Source of the DNA: Bacteroidota bacterium
GTDB lineage: Bacteria > Bacteroidota > Bacteroidia > Chitinophagales > Chitinophagaceae
NCBI GenBank assembly: GCA_013285905.1
Contig: JABDGU010000010.1
Location: forward strand, 1-64,000
DNA: 64,000 bases
Direction: 5' to 3'
Position numbers and translations under genes: made by a program. The notes under the pieces are model-generated. The model had not been told where the DNA came from. It did not search any database and saw nothing but the letters and a program-made list of their open reading frames with translations. Below are positions 18,245 through 26,153 of the stretch, piece after piece. Each line of letters starts with the position of its first letter. Position 1 is the stretch's first letter.

Positions 18245-19105
18245 ATGCTCAATTATAGCCGCGCTTACTACAATTTAACAAGCAAATTGCTAGCCTTATA
18301 CGATGCGCAGGAAGCCACTGCTATAGCCCACGAAGTAATGCAGTATATCACGGGTTTGAGTAAAACGCAGCGTCTATTGGATAAAGACATACTATTTACT
18401 GAGTTGCAGCAAGAGCAATATGATGTTATGTTTGCTGACTTACTAAAGGGCCGCCCTTTGCAATATGTTACCGGCCAGGCCTGGTTTATGGGCAGGGAAT
18501 ACAAAGTAAATGAACAGGTGTTAATACCCCGCCCGGAAACAGGAGAATTGGTGCAATGGATAATTGATGAACAGAAAAATAAAAAACAGGCAATCTCCAT
18601 ACTTGATATCGGGACAGGTAGCGGCTGTATCCCAGTTTCCCTAAAGCTTGCCCTGCCCTTTACAAATGTATCGTCATGCGATGTTAGTGACGGTGCAATA
18701 TCGGTTGCTCAAGAAAATGCAAAAAACCTGGACGCAGAAATAGAATTTATTAAAATTGATTTTTTAGACGAGTCTGAATGGCAAAAGCTTGGCAGTTATT
18801 ATATCATAGTATCCAACCCTCCATATATTAGCATCGCTGAAAAAGAGAGCATGCACCCCAATGTAAAAGACCACGAACCTGCCCTTGCCCTCTTCGTTAC
18901 CAATAATGATCCGCTACAGTTTTATAAAGCTATTACATTGTTTGGCAGATCGCACCTAATGCCAGGGGGCGTCATCTATTGTGAATTGCATAAAGACCAT
19001 GCCCAGGCTTGTAAAAGCATGTTTGAAGACGGGGGCTATGTAAACGTAGAGATAAGAAAAGACATGCATGGCAATTGGCGTATGTTGAAAGCATCCATTA
19101 TGTAA
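18245..19105 (+). CDS. prmC: Release factor glutamine methyltransferase PrmC
   Basis: PrmC methylates the GGQ glutamine of peptide-chain release factors. The 286-residue protein has the family PLQYVTGQAWFMGREYKV and VLIPRPETGELVQW motifs, SAM motif SILDIGTGSGCIPVSLKLA and the catalytic NPPY in IIVSNPPYISI. Its start lies 5 bp after the toxin stop, so it may be expressed from the toxin-antitoxin promoter, an unusual partner for a housekeeping gene. Confidence 0.96.
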   Translation: MLNYSRAYYNLTSKLLALYDAQEATAIAHEVMQYITGLSKTQRLLDKDILFTELQQEQYDVMFADLLKGRPLQYVTGQAWFMGREYKVNEQVLIPRPETGELVQWIIDEQKNKKQAISILDIGTGSGCIPVSLKLALPFTNVSSCDVSDGAISVAQENAKNLDAEIEFIKIDFLDESEWQKLGSYYIIVSNPPYISIAEKESMHPNVKDHEPALALFVTNNDPLQFYKAITLFGRSHLMPGGVIYCELHKDHAQACKSMFEDGGYVNVEIRKDMHGNWRMLKASIM

Positions 19106-19182
19106 ACATTGAAATTTAACCGTATCAAATCAAGGCTTTGCGTCTTAGCTCCTTTGCTGTAAAACTATCATTACAAAAAAAC

Positions 19183-19208
19183 AAAAGGGCTGATTACTCA
19201 GCCCTTTT
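19183..19208. terminator. Bidirectional terminator between prmC and phaE-like gene
   Basis: AAAAGGGCTGA (19183-19193), loop TTAC, and TCAGCCCTTTT (19198-19208) form a perfect 11-bp stem with A and T tracts on both sides. It separates two convergent genes. Confidence 0.88.
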
Positions 19209-19230
19209 CAATTATTATATTTTAGTGTAA

Positions 19231-20721
19231 TTATGCTTTTTTAGATTTCTTAGCAGCAGGTTTTTCTTCTGTTTCTGCACTTACTTCTGTTTCAATTTCA
19301 AGCATTTTCTCCAACTGGCGAACTTGTTTTTTCAGATCATAAATGGTCTTGTAAACTTCGTCCATTTCGCTGCGTGTTGCAACGGGGATGCCTGTCATTG
19401 ATTTTTCCATTTGTTTTTCAACATCTTTGCGGATAGTAAGCTGCATAGCGCTTACTTCTGCCATCAGTTTGCTGTACTCTTCAGTTTCGAAAAGAGAAAC
19501 AAAAGTTTTATCGCTGATGTTCAACCACTCCTGGTAAAGAGCCATCATACTGTTTATTTCCACACCGCTTTCTATTTTGCCTGCAATGTTCTCAGCCAGT
19601 TTGTCCATCACTTTTGAACCCTGTGTGTAGATCATATATTGCAATTCAGCGTTCTTGATGTTATAAACGGTGATGCGGTTAGAAATATCATTCCACTCTG
19701 ATATAGCCTTAGTGTATTGGTTAGGCGTCATCATTTTGGTAAGTGGTGCGAAAGCACTGTTCATCATACCATTAAAGGTATTATGTGCGTTCAGCATGTT
19801 TGCAAAAGTTTCAGAAGCATTGAAACCAGGCATATTATTCATCATACCGCGCATTTGCTGAAAACCACCCATTCCTGTTTGGCCCATTTGCTTTGCGGCA
19901 TTGTTCATCATGTCAGTCATGTTCTGGAAATGCTGGCGTGTACCTTCTGGCATAAAACCAAAATATTTATCCATCATTTCTTTATACTGTGCAGGATCTG
20001 CAAATTTTTTGAACATGTCAGCAGTGAAATTCTTTTCCTGTATAGATTTCCATACCGGGGCCATCATTTCAGAAAAACGTGTAAAACCTTCAGCAGAGTT
20101 TACCATGTTGCGGTAAGCATCCTGGATAGTTCCACTCTGAAAATTCTTCTGCCAATCAGCAAAAGTATTGTTCATAAGGTCATTGTATTGACTGAACATG
20201 TTTGAGAAATTCTCAGTAGCGCCTTTATAAGTATCCTGGTTAAAAGGATTCATGTTCTGCATTTTGCTCTGCATCTGGTTAAACTGGTTCATCCAGTTAT
20301 TGCTCTGGGTCATATTGTTTGTCCATGCATTCCACTGGTTCATCATATTGTTCCACTGGCTCATTGGGTCTGTATTTGCAGAAGCAGTTGTGCTGTTCTT
20401 CATCCAGTTCTGGTTCATTTCCCACATTTGCTTTGCAGAGTTCATTTGTGTATTGAACCAATTTTGGTAAAATTCATTCATTTTAGAAACGTTTTCTTTT
20501 GCAGTATCAGTAGTGGCAGTAGCTTTTTCCGTAGTTTTAGAAAAAATGTTCTTCTGCTCATCCAGTAAGTTCTTATACCAATCGGTACCTTTCTGGATGC
20601 TATCATTTAAGGTAGTATTGCCGTTAGTGATCTTTTTAGTGTTCTCCACTATTGTATCCACTACTTGTTTTTGAGCGTTCATTACGTTTTCCATAATGTT
20701 GTTGCCCGTGTTGTTAGTCAT
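19231..20721 (-). CDS. PhaE-like subunit of class III PHA synthase (or PHA-granule protein)
   Basis: This 496-residue, almost fully helical protein is rich in Met, Asn, Gln and Trp, with a repetitive middle (MNQWNAWTNNMTQ.., MNQFNQMQSKMQ). The C-terminus reads GIPVATRSEMDEVYKTIYDL then KKQVRQLEKMLE, matching the conserved end of PhaE subunits (PTRSE.DE....Y.LK..VR.LE), followed by an AAKKSKKA tail seen in phasins. PhaE partners PhaC in making polyhydroxyalkanoate; PhaC is not in the window. The divergent neighbour is a PhaJ-like hydratase, which supports a PHA role. A phasin-like granule protein is the alternative. Confidence 0.75.
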   Translation of the reverse strand: MTNNTGNNIMENVMNAQKQVVDTIVENTKKITNGNTTLNDSIQKGTDWYKNLLDEQKNIFSKTTEKATATTDTAKENVSKMNEFYQNWFNTQMNSAKQMWEMNQNWMKNSTTASANTDPMSQWNNMMNQWNAWTNNMTQSNNWMNQFNQMQSKMQNMNPFNQDTYKGATENFSNMFSQYNDLMNNTFADWQKNFQSGTIQDAYRNMVNSAEGFTRFSEMMAPVWKSIQEKNFTADMFKKFADPAQYKEMMDKYFGFMPEGTRQHFQNMTDMMNNAAKQMGQTGMGGFQQMRGMMNNMPGFNASETFANMLNAHNTFNGMMNSAFAPLTKMMTPNQYTKAISEWNDISNRITVYNIKNAELQYMIYTQGSKVMDKLAENIAGKIESGVEINSMMALYQEWLNISDKTFVSLFETEEYSKLMAEVSAMQLTIRKDVEKQMEKSMTGIPVATRSEMDEVYKTIYDLKKQVRQLEKMLEIETEVSAETEEKPAAKKSKKA

Positions 20722-21081
20722 AATATTTATTTTTATGCGTTTAAAAAAAATTAAGTCGTTTTGTTGTGCGAAAAAGAATTTTAGCTATATTGCAATTCAT
20801 TACTTCTGTAAGGCGCTGCATTTATCCAGTTTTCTACTTGGTAAATCCTGCTATTTATCTTCCTTTTGGCGGCGCAAAGATAAGCCTCAATTATTAAGCA
20901 ATTGTGAAAACTTTGTTAGAGATGCATTACTAACAATTAATTAATGTGGATAACTATGCAATATATTGATTATCAATACATTGCAACAAGGCTGTTATTT
21001 ACTTTTATTTCCCTGTTTTTGCATATTTTTCAATTCCACTGATAAAATCTCTTATTTTGCGGCGTTTTAAAAAATATTTCT
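20722..21081. other. 360-bp divergent intergenic region
   Basis: This lies between the PhaE-like and PhaJ-like genes. It contains the minus-strand promoter at 20875-20882 and a near-consensus plus-strand element (TTATTTTG, 21052-21059) 22 bp before ATG 21082. No gene, RNA or strong hairpin is seen; the 5' leader of the PhaE-like gene would be about 150 nt. Confidence 0.5.
20875..20882 (-). promoter_or_regulatory. Bacteroidota -7 element TATCTTTG (minus strand)
   Basis: On the minus strand this reads TATCTTTG; a TTG at 20899-20901 is a possible -33 box. It implies a ~150-nt leader for the PhaE-like gene. Confidence 0.5.
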
Positions 21082-21495
21082 ATGCTAAAGATCGGAGACG
21101 AGTTTCGTCATAAGTTTTCTTACACACAGGATGATGTTGACACTTATGCGCGCGTAAGCGGCGATGTTAACCCTTTGCATATTGACGCAGCAGCCGGCAA
21201 AGCCAGCATGTTCGGGCGCAATATTATTCATGGCTTTTTAGGCGCCAGTGTATTCACCAAAATATTCGGTGCTTTATGGTATGCCGATGGTCATGTATAT
21301 ATGAGCCAGAACATTAAATGGTTGAAGCCCATGTTCGTTGAAACCGAATATGAAGCTGTTGTAAAAGTGAAAGAAATTTTCCCTGAAAAGAACCGCATTC
21401 TCTACGAATGTGCAGTGTATGATGTAAAAAGCGGCGAACAAACCATTGCCGGCGAAGCCATGCTGCTGAACAAGAAGCAATATGTGTGGGCTTAG
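21082..21495 (+). CDS. MaoC-like (R)-enoyl-CoA hydratase, PhaJ type
   Basis: This 137-residue hot-dog-fold protein has the hydratase-2 motif: YARVSGDVNPLHIDAAAGK (catalytic Asp and His) and IIHGFLGASVFTKI. Single-domain R-hydratases such as PhaJ convert enoyl-CoA to (R)-3-hydroxyacyl-CoA, the PHA monomer. It is divergent from the PhaE-like gene. A general MaoC dehydratase role in fatty-acid metabolism is possible. Confidence 0.88.
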   Translation: MLKIGDEFRHKFSYTQDDVDTYARVSGDVNPLHIDAAAGKASMFGRNIIHGFLGASVFTKIFGALWYADGHVYMSQNIKWLKPMFVETEYEAVVKVKEIFPEKNRILYECAVYDVKSGEQTIAGEAMLLNKKQYVWA

Positions 21496-21532
21496 AACCA
21501 CGATTATGGGATTAAAGGATTACCATGCTACA

Positions 21533-21571
21533 AATAATAAAGCACCTGTTTTTGCGGGTGCTTTATTATTT
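21533..21571. terminator. Terminator after phaJ-like gene
   Basis: AATAATAAAGCACC pairs with GGTGCTTTATTATT around a T-rich loop (TGTTTTTGCG), with a T-rich end. A degenerate copy of its right half is found at 21984-22014. Confidence 0.8.
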
Positions 21572-21600
21572 AATACCTTTATTTGTAACTATTCCTTATG

Positions 21601-21978
21601 CACAATCAAACATATAAAGCACATTCCTGGAGCTCTATTGAGAGTTGTTATAAAAATTTGATTGAAAGCGGCTGGGATCAACAACCAATATTGGATTTAG
21701 TAAGACACATAATGAATTCTGAACTTTCAAAAAAACTCTATGCATATACGAGCCTTAATACTCTTGTTATAACTATTTATGAAGATATTGATAGAAGTAC
21801 AGAATGCCTTCATGTTGAGTTTGATAAAAGTTTAAACGTGTGGAAATTTAATTATTATGGCGGAAACACTTATGACTCAAACACCCTGAATGGTAAACAG
21901 CCTGAATTTAAAAGAATATATAATAGAGATAACGGAATTGAAAAGTTTGACCAATTTATCAAGTGGATTAAATGGTAA
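21601..21978 (+). CDS. Protein of unknown function
   Basis: This 126-residue soluble protein starts at ATG 21601, only 30 bp after a terminator. It begins HNQTYKAHSWSSIESCYKNLIESGWDQQPIL and has no signal peptide, membrane helix or recognised motif. It is AT-rich compared with its neighbours and sits between two related terminator sequences, suggesting it may be an insertion. Function unknown. Confidence 0.6.
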   Translation, partial: HNQTYKAHSWSSIESCYKNLIESGWDQQPILDLVRHIMNSELSKKLYAYTSLNTLVITIYEDIDRSTECLHVEFDKSLNVWKFNYYGGNTYDSNTLNGKQPEFKRIYNRDNGIEKFDQFIKWIKW

Positions 21979-21983
21979 TTGAA

Positions 21984-22014
21984 AAGTACCTTTTTTTGCA
22001 GGTGCTTTATTGTT
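21984..22014. repeat. Degenerate copy of the upstream terminator
   Basis: AAGTACC, a T-rich loop, and GCAGGTGCTTTATTG resemble the terminator at 21533-21571 (AAGCACC ... GCGGGTGCTTTATTA). The two copies flank the 126-residue gene in the same orientation. Confidence 0.5.
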
Positions 22015-22028
22015 ATTGTTTGAAAAAA

Positions 22029-22226
22029 TTACCCAAAATCTTCATTTACCTCTTTCATATCCGCTAAAAACATTGGGTCATTAGCAGCTTGTTTCAATAA
22101 AGAAAGTTTTTCAGCCCTCGCATCAACAGCATCGTCCACTATTACCAATACTTTGTTTTTAAAACTATCCGGAAGATGGATAGTAAGCTGGTGGTCTTTT
22201 ACATCGCAAATTTGCCTTATCGTCAT
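22029..22226 (-). CDS. Orphan antitoxin-like small protein
   Basis: This 65-residue protein reads MTIRQICDVKDHQLTIHLPDSF, then KNKVLVIVDDAVDAR and a C-terminal helix ANDPMFLADMKEVNEDF. The beta-rich N-terminus followed by 'k.aanDp.flaDm.ev..DF' is a pattern shared by many small antitoxin-like proteins in Bacteroidota. No toxin gene is adjacent. The assignment is inferred from pattern. Confidence 0.6.
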   Translation of the reverse strand: MTIRQICDVKDHQLTIHLPDSFKNKVLVIVDDAVDARAEKLSLLKQAANDPMFLADMKEVNEDFG

Positions 22227-22293
22227 ACCTGAAATATTTTTATAAAGTTACGAAATCTCACGAAACCAGTCAACCTATCAACTTTTCAACCAA

Positions 22294-23694
22294 TCAACCC
22301 AAATCCCCCACCATATCCACCGGCTTCACCCATTCATCAAATTGCCCGGCAGTAACGTAGCCCAGGTCAATAGCGGTTTGTTTTAAGGTCTTGCCTTGTT
22401 TATGTGCAGTCTGTGCTATTTCTGCTGCTTTATAATATCCTATCTTGGTATTTAGCGCCGTCACCAGCATCAGCGAATTATTTACGTGCTTGGCAATGTT
22501 TGCTTCAATGGGCTCTAAACCTTCTGCACATTTATCATTGAACGACACACAACCATCCCCTATCAGGCGGGCACTATGCAGAAAATTATAGATCATCACG
22601 GGCTTAAACACATTCAGTTCAAAATGTCCCGTAGCGCCTCCAATATTAATAGACACGTCATTGCCCATCACCTGTGCAGCTATCATGGTAAGCGCTTCGC
22701 ATTGCGTTGGGTTTACTTTACCCGGCATAATAGAAGAACCTGGCTCATTATCCGGAATATGCAATTCCCCTATCCCGCTGCGGGGACCTGAGCTCAGCAT
22801 CCTTATATCATTTGCTATCTTCATCAGGCTCACAGCAACTGTTTTTAAGGCCCCGTGCGCTTCTACAATAGCATCATGCGCGGCCAGGCTTTCAAATTTA
22901 TTTTCTGCAGTAATAAAGGGCAAGCCTGTAAGATCAGCTATCTGCTTTGCTACTTTTTCCGAATAACCTTTGGGAGTATTGATGCCTGTACCTACTGCAG
23001 TACCACCCAATGCCAGCTCACTAAGGTGTGCCAGGCTATTATTGATTGTCCGTAAACCATGGTCCAATTGAGAAACATAACCACTTATTTCTTGTCCCAA
23101 AGTAAGTGGTGTCGCATCCATAAAATGGGTGCGCCCTATCTTCACAACATGCATATAGTCTTTCGACTTCTTTGCCAGCGTATCGCGCAATTTTTTAATG
23201 CCCGGTATAGTTATATCCACCAGCATCTTGTATGCAGCAATATGCATTGCAGTGGGGAAAGTATCATTGGATGACTGGGACTTATTTACATCGTCATTGG
23301 GATGTATGAATTTGTCTTTATCGCTCAATTGCCCGCCATTCAGCACATGCGCACGATAAGCCACCACCTCATTCACGTTCATATTCGATTGCGTGCCCGA
23401 GCCTGTCTGCCATACAACAAGCGGGAATTCTTTATCTAACTTGCCTTCTAATATTTCGTCACATACTTTCCCTATCAGCTTGCACTTTTCTTTTGGCAAT
23501 ACGCCTAGTTCTGTATTTGTAAGCGCTGCAGCTTTTTTCAGGTAAGCAAATGCCTTAATAATTTCTTTGGGCATCCTGTTTATATCCTGGGCTATTTTAA
23601 AATTCTCGATAGAACGCTGGGTCTGTGCGCCATAATAAGCATCATTAGGCACTTTTACCTCGCCCATAGTGTCTTTCTCAATGCGGTATTCCAT
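22294..23694 (-). CDS. fumC: Class II fumarate hydratase
   Basis: FumC hydrates fumarate to malate in the citric-acid cycle without an iron-sulfur cluster. The 466-residue protein is of normal length and shows the fumarase/aspartase signature [16 protein letters not shown] (catalytic Ser loop), [13 protein letters not shown] and [14 protein letters not shown]. The promoter at 23737-23744 lies 43 bp upstream of ATG 23694. Confidence 0.97.
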   Translation of the reverse strand: MEYRIEKDTMGEVKVPNDAYYGAQTQRSIENFKIAQDINRMPKEIIKAFAYLKKAAALTNTELGVLPKEKCKLIGKVCDEILEGKLDKEFPLVVWQTGSGTQSNMNVNEVVAYRAHVLNGGQLSDKDKFIHPNDDVNKSQSSNDTFPTAMHIAAYKMLVDITIPGIKKLRDTLAKKSKDYMHVVKIGRTHFMDATPLTLGQEISGYVSQLDHGLRTINNSLAHLSELALGGTAVGTGINTPKGYSEKVAKQIADLTGLPFITAENKFESLAAHDAIVEAHGALKTVAVSLMKIANDIRMLSSGPRSGIGELHIPDNEPGSSIMPGKVNPTQCEALTMIAAQVMGNDVSINIGGATGHFELNVFKPVMIYNFLHSARLIGDGCVSFNDKCAEGLEPIEANIAKHVNNSLMLVTALNTKIGYYKAAEIAQTAHKQGKTLKQTAIDLGYVTAGQFDEWVKPVDMVGDLG

Positions 23695-23736
23695 TTGTAT
23701 TTATGATTTTTTAAGTATGATATATGATTGACGGGG

Positions 23737-23744
23737 CAAAGATA
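23737..23744 (-). promoter_or_regulatory. Bacteroidota -7 element TATCTTTG for fumC
   Basis: On the minus strand this reads TATCTTTG, an exact TAnnTTTG match upstream of fumC. Confidence 0.6.
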
Positions 23745-23842
23745 ATTTGACATTTTGACAATTAGCGACTATCTGTATATCCGTTTTTTTGCATAAAATT
23801 GCATAAGAAGAATAAAGAATATTACACCTTTGTTAACAATAA

Positions 23843-23888
23843 CAGCCCTGAAAGGGCGTAATATATCAACGATGGGCAGCGCCCATCG
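23843..23888. repeat. REP-like composite, left of transposase
   Basis: Two hairpins sit in a row: GCCCTGAAAGGGC, then CGATGGGC-AGC-GCCCATCG, joined by GTAATATATCAA. A similar composite in the same orientation lies right of the transposase at 24511-24556. Confidence 0.85.
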
Positions 23889-23907
23889 AATAAACAATAC
23901 ATAAAAT

Positions 23908-24360
23908 ATGGGGCAATCACTCGTAAAAAACTATGTTCACATTATATTCAGCACCAAACATAGGGAGCCGCTCATTCACCCTCCTTATGAAGATGAATTG
24001 CATGGTTATATTGGCGGTATCTGCAAAAATCTTGAATGTCATCCCATAAAAATTGGAGGCTATACGGATCACGTCCATATACTTTGTATGCTGTCAAAGA
24101 AAATAGCTTTGATGAAATTACTGGAAGAAATGAAATCGCATTCATCAAAATGGATGAAAACAAAGGATGAATCACTTAGAAATTTCTACTGGCAGGATGG
24201 GTATGGAGCATTTTCAGTGAATCCATCGCAAATAGACATAGTTATAGCATACATAGCAAACCAACATGCACATCATAGCAAGAAAACATTCCAGCAAGAA
24301 TATAGAACATTTTTGAAAAAATATAAAGTGGAGTATGATGACCGCTACGTATGGGACTAA
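23908..24360 (+). mobile_element. REP-associated tyrosine transposase (IS200-like, Y1 HUH)
   Basis: This coding region (ATG 23908, 150 residues) has the HUH motif DHVHIL (His55, His57) and the catalytic tyrosine in AYIANQHAHH (Tyr115), plus the IS200/TnpA_REP body (SSKWMKTK, FYWQDGYGAFSVNPSQ). Such single-strand transposases bind and process hairpins like those on both sides. It is intact in length. Flanking repeats are composite palindromes rather than IS200-type ends, which favours a domesticated RAYT over a free IS. Confidence 0.9.
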
Positions 24361-24368
24361 AACATATC

Positions 24369-24381
24369 GCCCTTGCAGGGC
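24369..24381. repeat. REP-like hairpin
   Basis: GCCCTTGCAGGGC is a short palindromic hairpin 9 bp after the transposase stop, related to the GCCCTGAAAGGGC units nearby. Confidence 0.7.
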
Positions 24382-24398
24382 TACCATCTGAATAGTGA

Positions 24399-24431
24399 GT
24401 AATAACACAGGGCGACGCCCTGTGTTATTAC
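24399..24431. repeat. 33-bp near-perfect palindrome
   Basis: GTAATAACACAGGGCG (24399-24414) and CGCCCTGTGTTATTAC (24416-24431) are exact 16-bp arms with a single A between them. It sits in the repeat cluster downstream of the transposase and could also stop transcription. Confidence 0.85.
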
Positions 24432-24435
24432 ATTA

Positions 24436-24450
24436 TGCCCTTTCAGGGCA
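24436..24450. repeat. REP-like hairpin
   Basis: TGCCCTTTCAGGGCA is another member of the GCCCT...AGGGC hairpin set. Confidence 0.7.
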
Positions 24451-24510
24451 ATAGCTATAAAAATTATCTAATTCTCAAATTGGCACTACATCCAAAAAAA
24501 ACCACAATAG

Positions 24511-24556
24511 CAGCCCTGAAGGGCAAAATATGTCAATGATGGGCGTTGCCCATCGA
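24511..24556. repeat. REP-like composite, right of transposase
   Basis: GCCCTGAAGGGC and GATGGGC-GTT-GCCCATC are joined by AAAATATGTCAAT, mirroring the left composite in order and orientation. A further single unit, AGCCCTAAAAGGGCG, follows at 24576-24590. Confidence 0.85.
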
Positions 24557-24599
24557 ATATATGGAACAGAAAACCAGCCCTAAAAGGGCGTAATAAAAA

Positions 24600-25325
24600 T
24601 CAGAATGCAACTACATCCAAAAAATAAAACCCGGTATCCCAATTCACGTCACTATTGGTAGTCGGTGTATATTTTTTATAAACAATTTCTCCTTTGTTGA
24701 TCGGTATCGGTGACGAAAAAAAAGATGCGTTATAAACAAAACTATGATACTCACCATTCTCACCACAGGCATCAACATTGGCAGGCAGATCATTCAAAAG
24801 ATCTCTGTCTATTTTTCTACCCAGAAATTCTTTATCAAGATATTTATCATTTACACAAACGATCATTGCTTCTATGCCAGCGTCTTCCACCATCTGCACT
24901 AATTCTCCAGTATCTTTTTTCCATAGAGGAAATAAAGCGCTGAAACCCACCTGCGCCAGTTGTTGCTCCCGGTATGTTTTTAGGTCTTCAAGAAAAATAT
25001 CCCCGTAGGCAGCCGTATCAATTCCTTCTTCTCTAAATTTTAAAAGAACATTTTGCATAGCGTTTTTATACACCTCATCATCTGGGCTGGCAGGCAATTT
25101 TACTTTCGTCAGGGGCAAACCCATTCTGGCAACCTGCATATCCAATAATTCTTCCCTTACGCCGTGCATAAATACCCTGTCATACTCGGCACTTAGGGTG
25201 GTAAGGAGTTTTGCTACTTTATAGTCCTTATTCTGCAAAAGCAAATGATAGGCAAGCGCTGCGTCTTTACCCGAGCTCCAGTTTAGGACTATTTTGGTTT
25301 GATTATTGTATAATTGCGATGGCAT
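24600..25325 (-). CDS. Dph6-like ATP-pyrophosphatase (adenine nucleotide alpha hydrolase)
   Basis: From ATG 25325 the protein has 241 residues. It begins with the PP-loop IVLNWSSGKDAALAYHLLL and continues with LLTTLSAEYDRVFMHGVREELL and ACGENGEYHSFVYN, the signature of the Dph6/MJ0570-like ATP-binding family. The eukaryotic member amidates diphthine; bacteria lack diphthamide, so this homologue must act on another substrate. A longer frame to 25406 overlaps the divergent SDR start region and has an odd Cys-rich beginning, so it was not chosen. Confidence 0.9.
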   Translation of the reverse strand: MPSQLYNNQTKIVLNWSSGKDAALAYHLLLQNKDYKVAKLLTTLSAEYDRVFMHGVREELLDMQVARMGLPLTKVKLPASPDDEVYKNAMQNVLLKFREEGIDTAAYGDIFLEDLKTYREQQLAQVGFSALFPLWKKDTGELVQMVEDAGIEAMIVCVNDKYLDKEFLGRKIDRDLLNDLPANVDACGENGEYHSFVYNASFFSSPIPINKGEIVYKKYTPTTNSDVNWDTGFYFLDVVAF

Positions 25326-25373
25326 TTCAATACAAAAGAATGTAATTTGCTCCATTCTATAAAACAATTTCTC

Positions 25374-26078
25374 ATGCAATACGCAGTAGTTACCGGTGCA
25401 ACACAAGGTTTAGGCAAAGCCATTGCCGAAAAATTTTTATCCGAAGGTTTTTCGGTGGCTATATGTGCAAGAAGCCTCGACAAGCTGCAGGCCCTCGAAG
25501 AAACATGGAAAAAACAATATCCCGCTTCATCCATTCTTTGCCTGCAGGCCGACCTCGGTAATAAAAATGAAACACTCGCTTTTGCAGAAACCGTCCTTAG
25601 CCAATTCCCGCAAGTTGATATTCTAGTTAATAATGCCGGCATATTTTTGCCCGGCAACCTGGCAGAAGAACCTGACGGACACCTGGAAATGCTAATGTCT
25701 GTAAATCTTTACAGTGCTTATCACATCACCCGCAGCTTTTTGCCATCCATGAAAAAAAATGGCGAGGGACACATCTTTAATATGTGTTCGGTCGGCAGCC
25801 TTAAAGCTTACCCTCGGGGTGGCTCTTATGGAATAACAAAATATGCATTGATGGGTTTTTCCGAAAACCTGCGCGAAGAGTTAAAATCCTTTAACATAAA
25901 AGTCACTGCTATATACCCCGGCGTTACGGACACGCCTTCCTGGGAGGGCAGCGGTGTAGAAAAAAACAGGATGATGGAAAGCTCAGACGTTGCAAACATG
26001 CTCTGGGCTTCATATTCCCTCTCAAAACAAGCCGATGTGGAGACCATTATCCTGCGCCCCATCAAGGGAGATATTTAG
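25374..26078 (+). CDS. Short-chain dehydrogenase/reductase
   Basis: From ATG 25374 this 234-residue protein starts MQYAVVTGATQGLGKAIAEK, the TGxxxGxG NAD(P) site. It then shows NNAGIFLPGN, the catalytic Ser in CSVGSLKAY and the YxxxK pair in YGITKYALMGF, followed by YPGVTDTP. The preceding residues to 25314 in this frame are ignored because the nucleotide-binding strand should be at the very N-terminus. Divergent from the Dph6-like gene with 48 bp between them. Substrate unknown. Confidence 0.92.
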   Translation: MQYAVVTGATQGLGKAIAEKFLSEGFSVAICARSLDKLQALEETWKKQYPASSILCLQADLGNKNETLAFAETVLSQFPQVDILVNNAGIFLPGNLAEEPDGHLEMLMSVNLYSAYHITRSFLPSMKKNGEGHIFNMCSVGSLKAYPRGGSYGITKYALMGFSENLREELKSFNIKVTAIYPGVTDTPSWEGSGVEKNRMMESSDVANMLWASYSLSKQADVETIILRPIKGDI

Positions 26079-26134
26079 CTTCTTTTTAACGTAGCTTTAA
26101 CCACCCTATAATAGTATAGTGCCATTGAGAGATT

Positions 26135-26142
26135 TAATTTTG
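26135..26142 (+). promoter_or_regulatory. Bacteroidota -7 element TAATTTTG for batD
   Basis: This TAnnTTTG match ends 11 bp before ATG 26154. It supports that codon over the GTG at 26142, which overlaps the element. Confidence 0.6.
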
Positions 26143-26153
26143 TGCATACTAGT

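Noticed and set aside
19717-20205. 162-residue plus-strand ORF
   Set aside because: Antisense to the PhaE-like gene; Cys/His-rich nonsense caused by its Met/Asn-rich codons.
23908-24360. Free IS200 insertion sequence
   Set aside because: Surrounding composites look like REP units of a RAYT and no standard IS200 ends were recognised.
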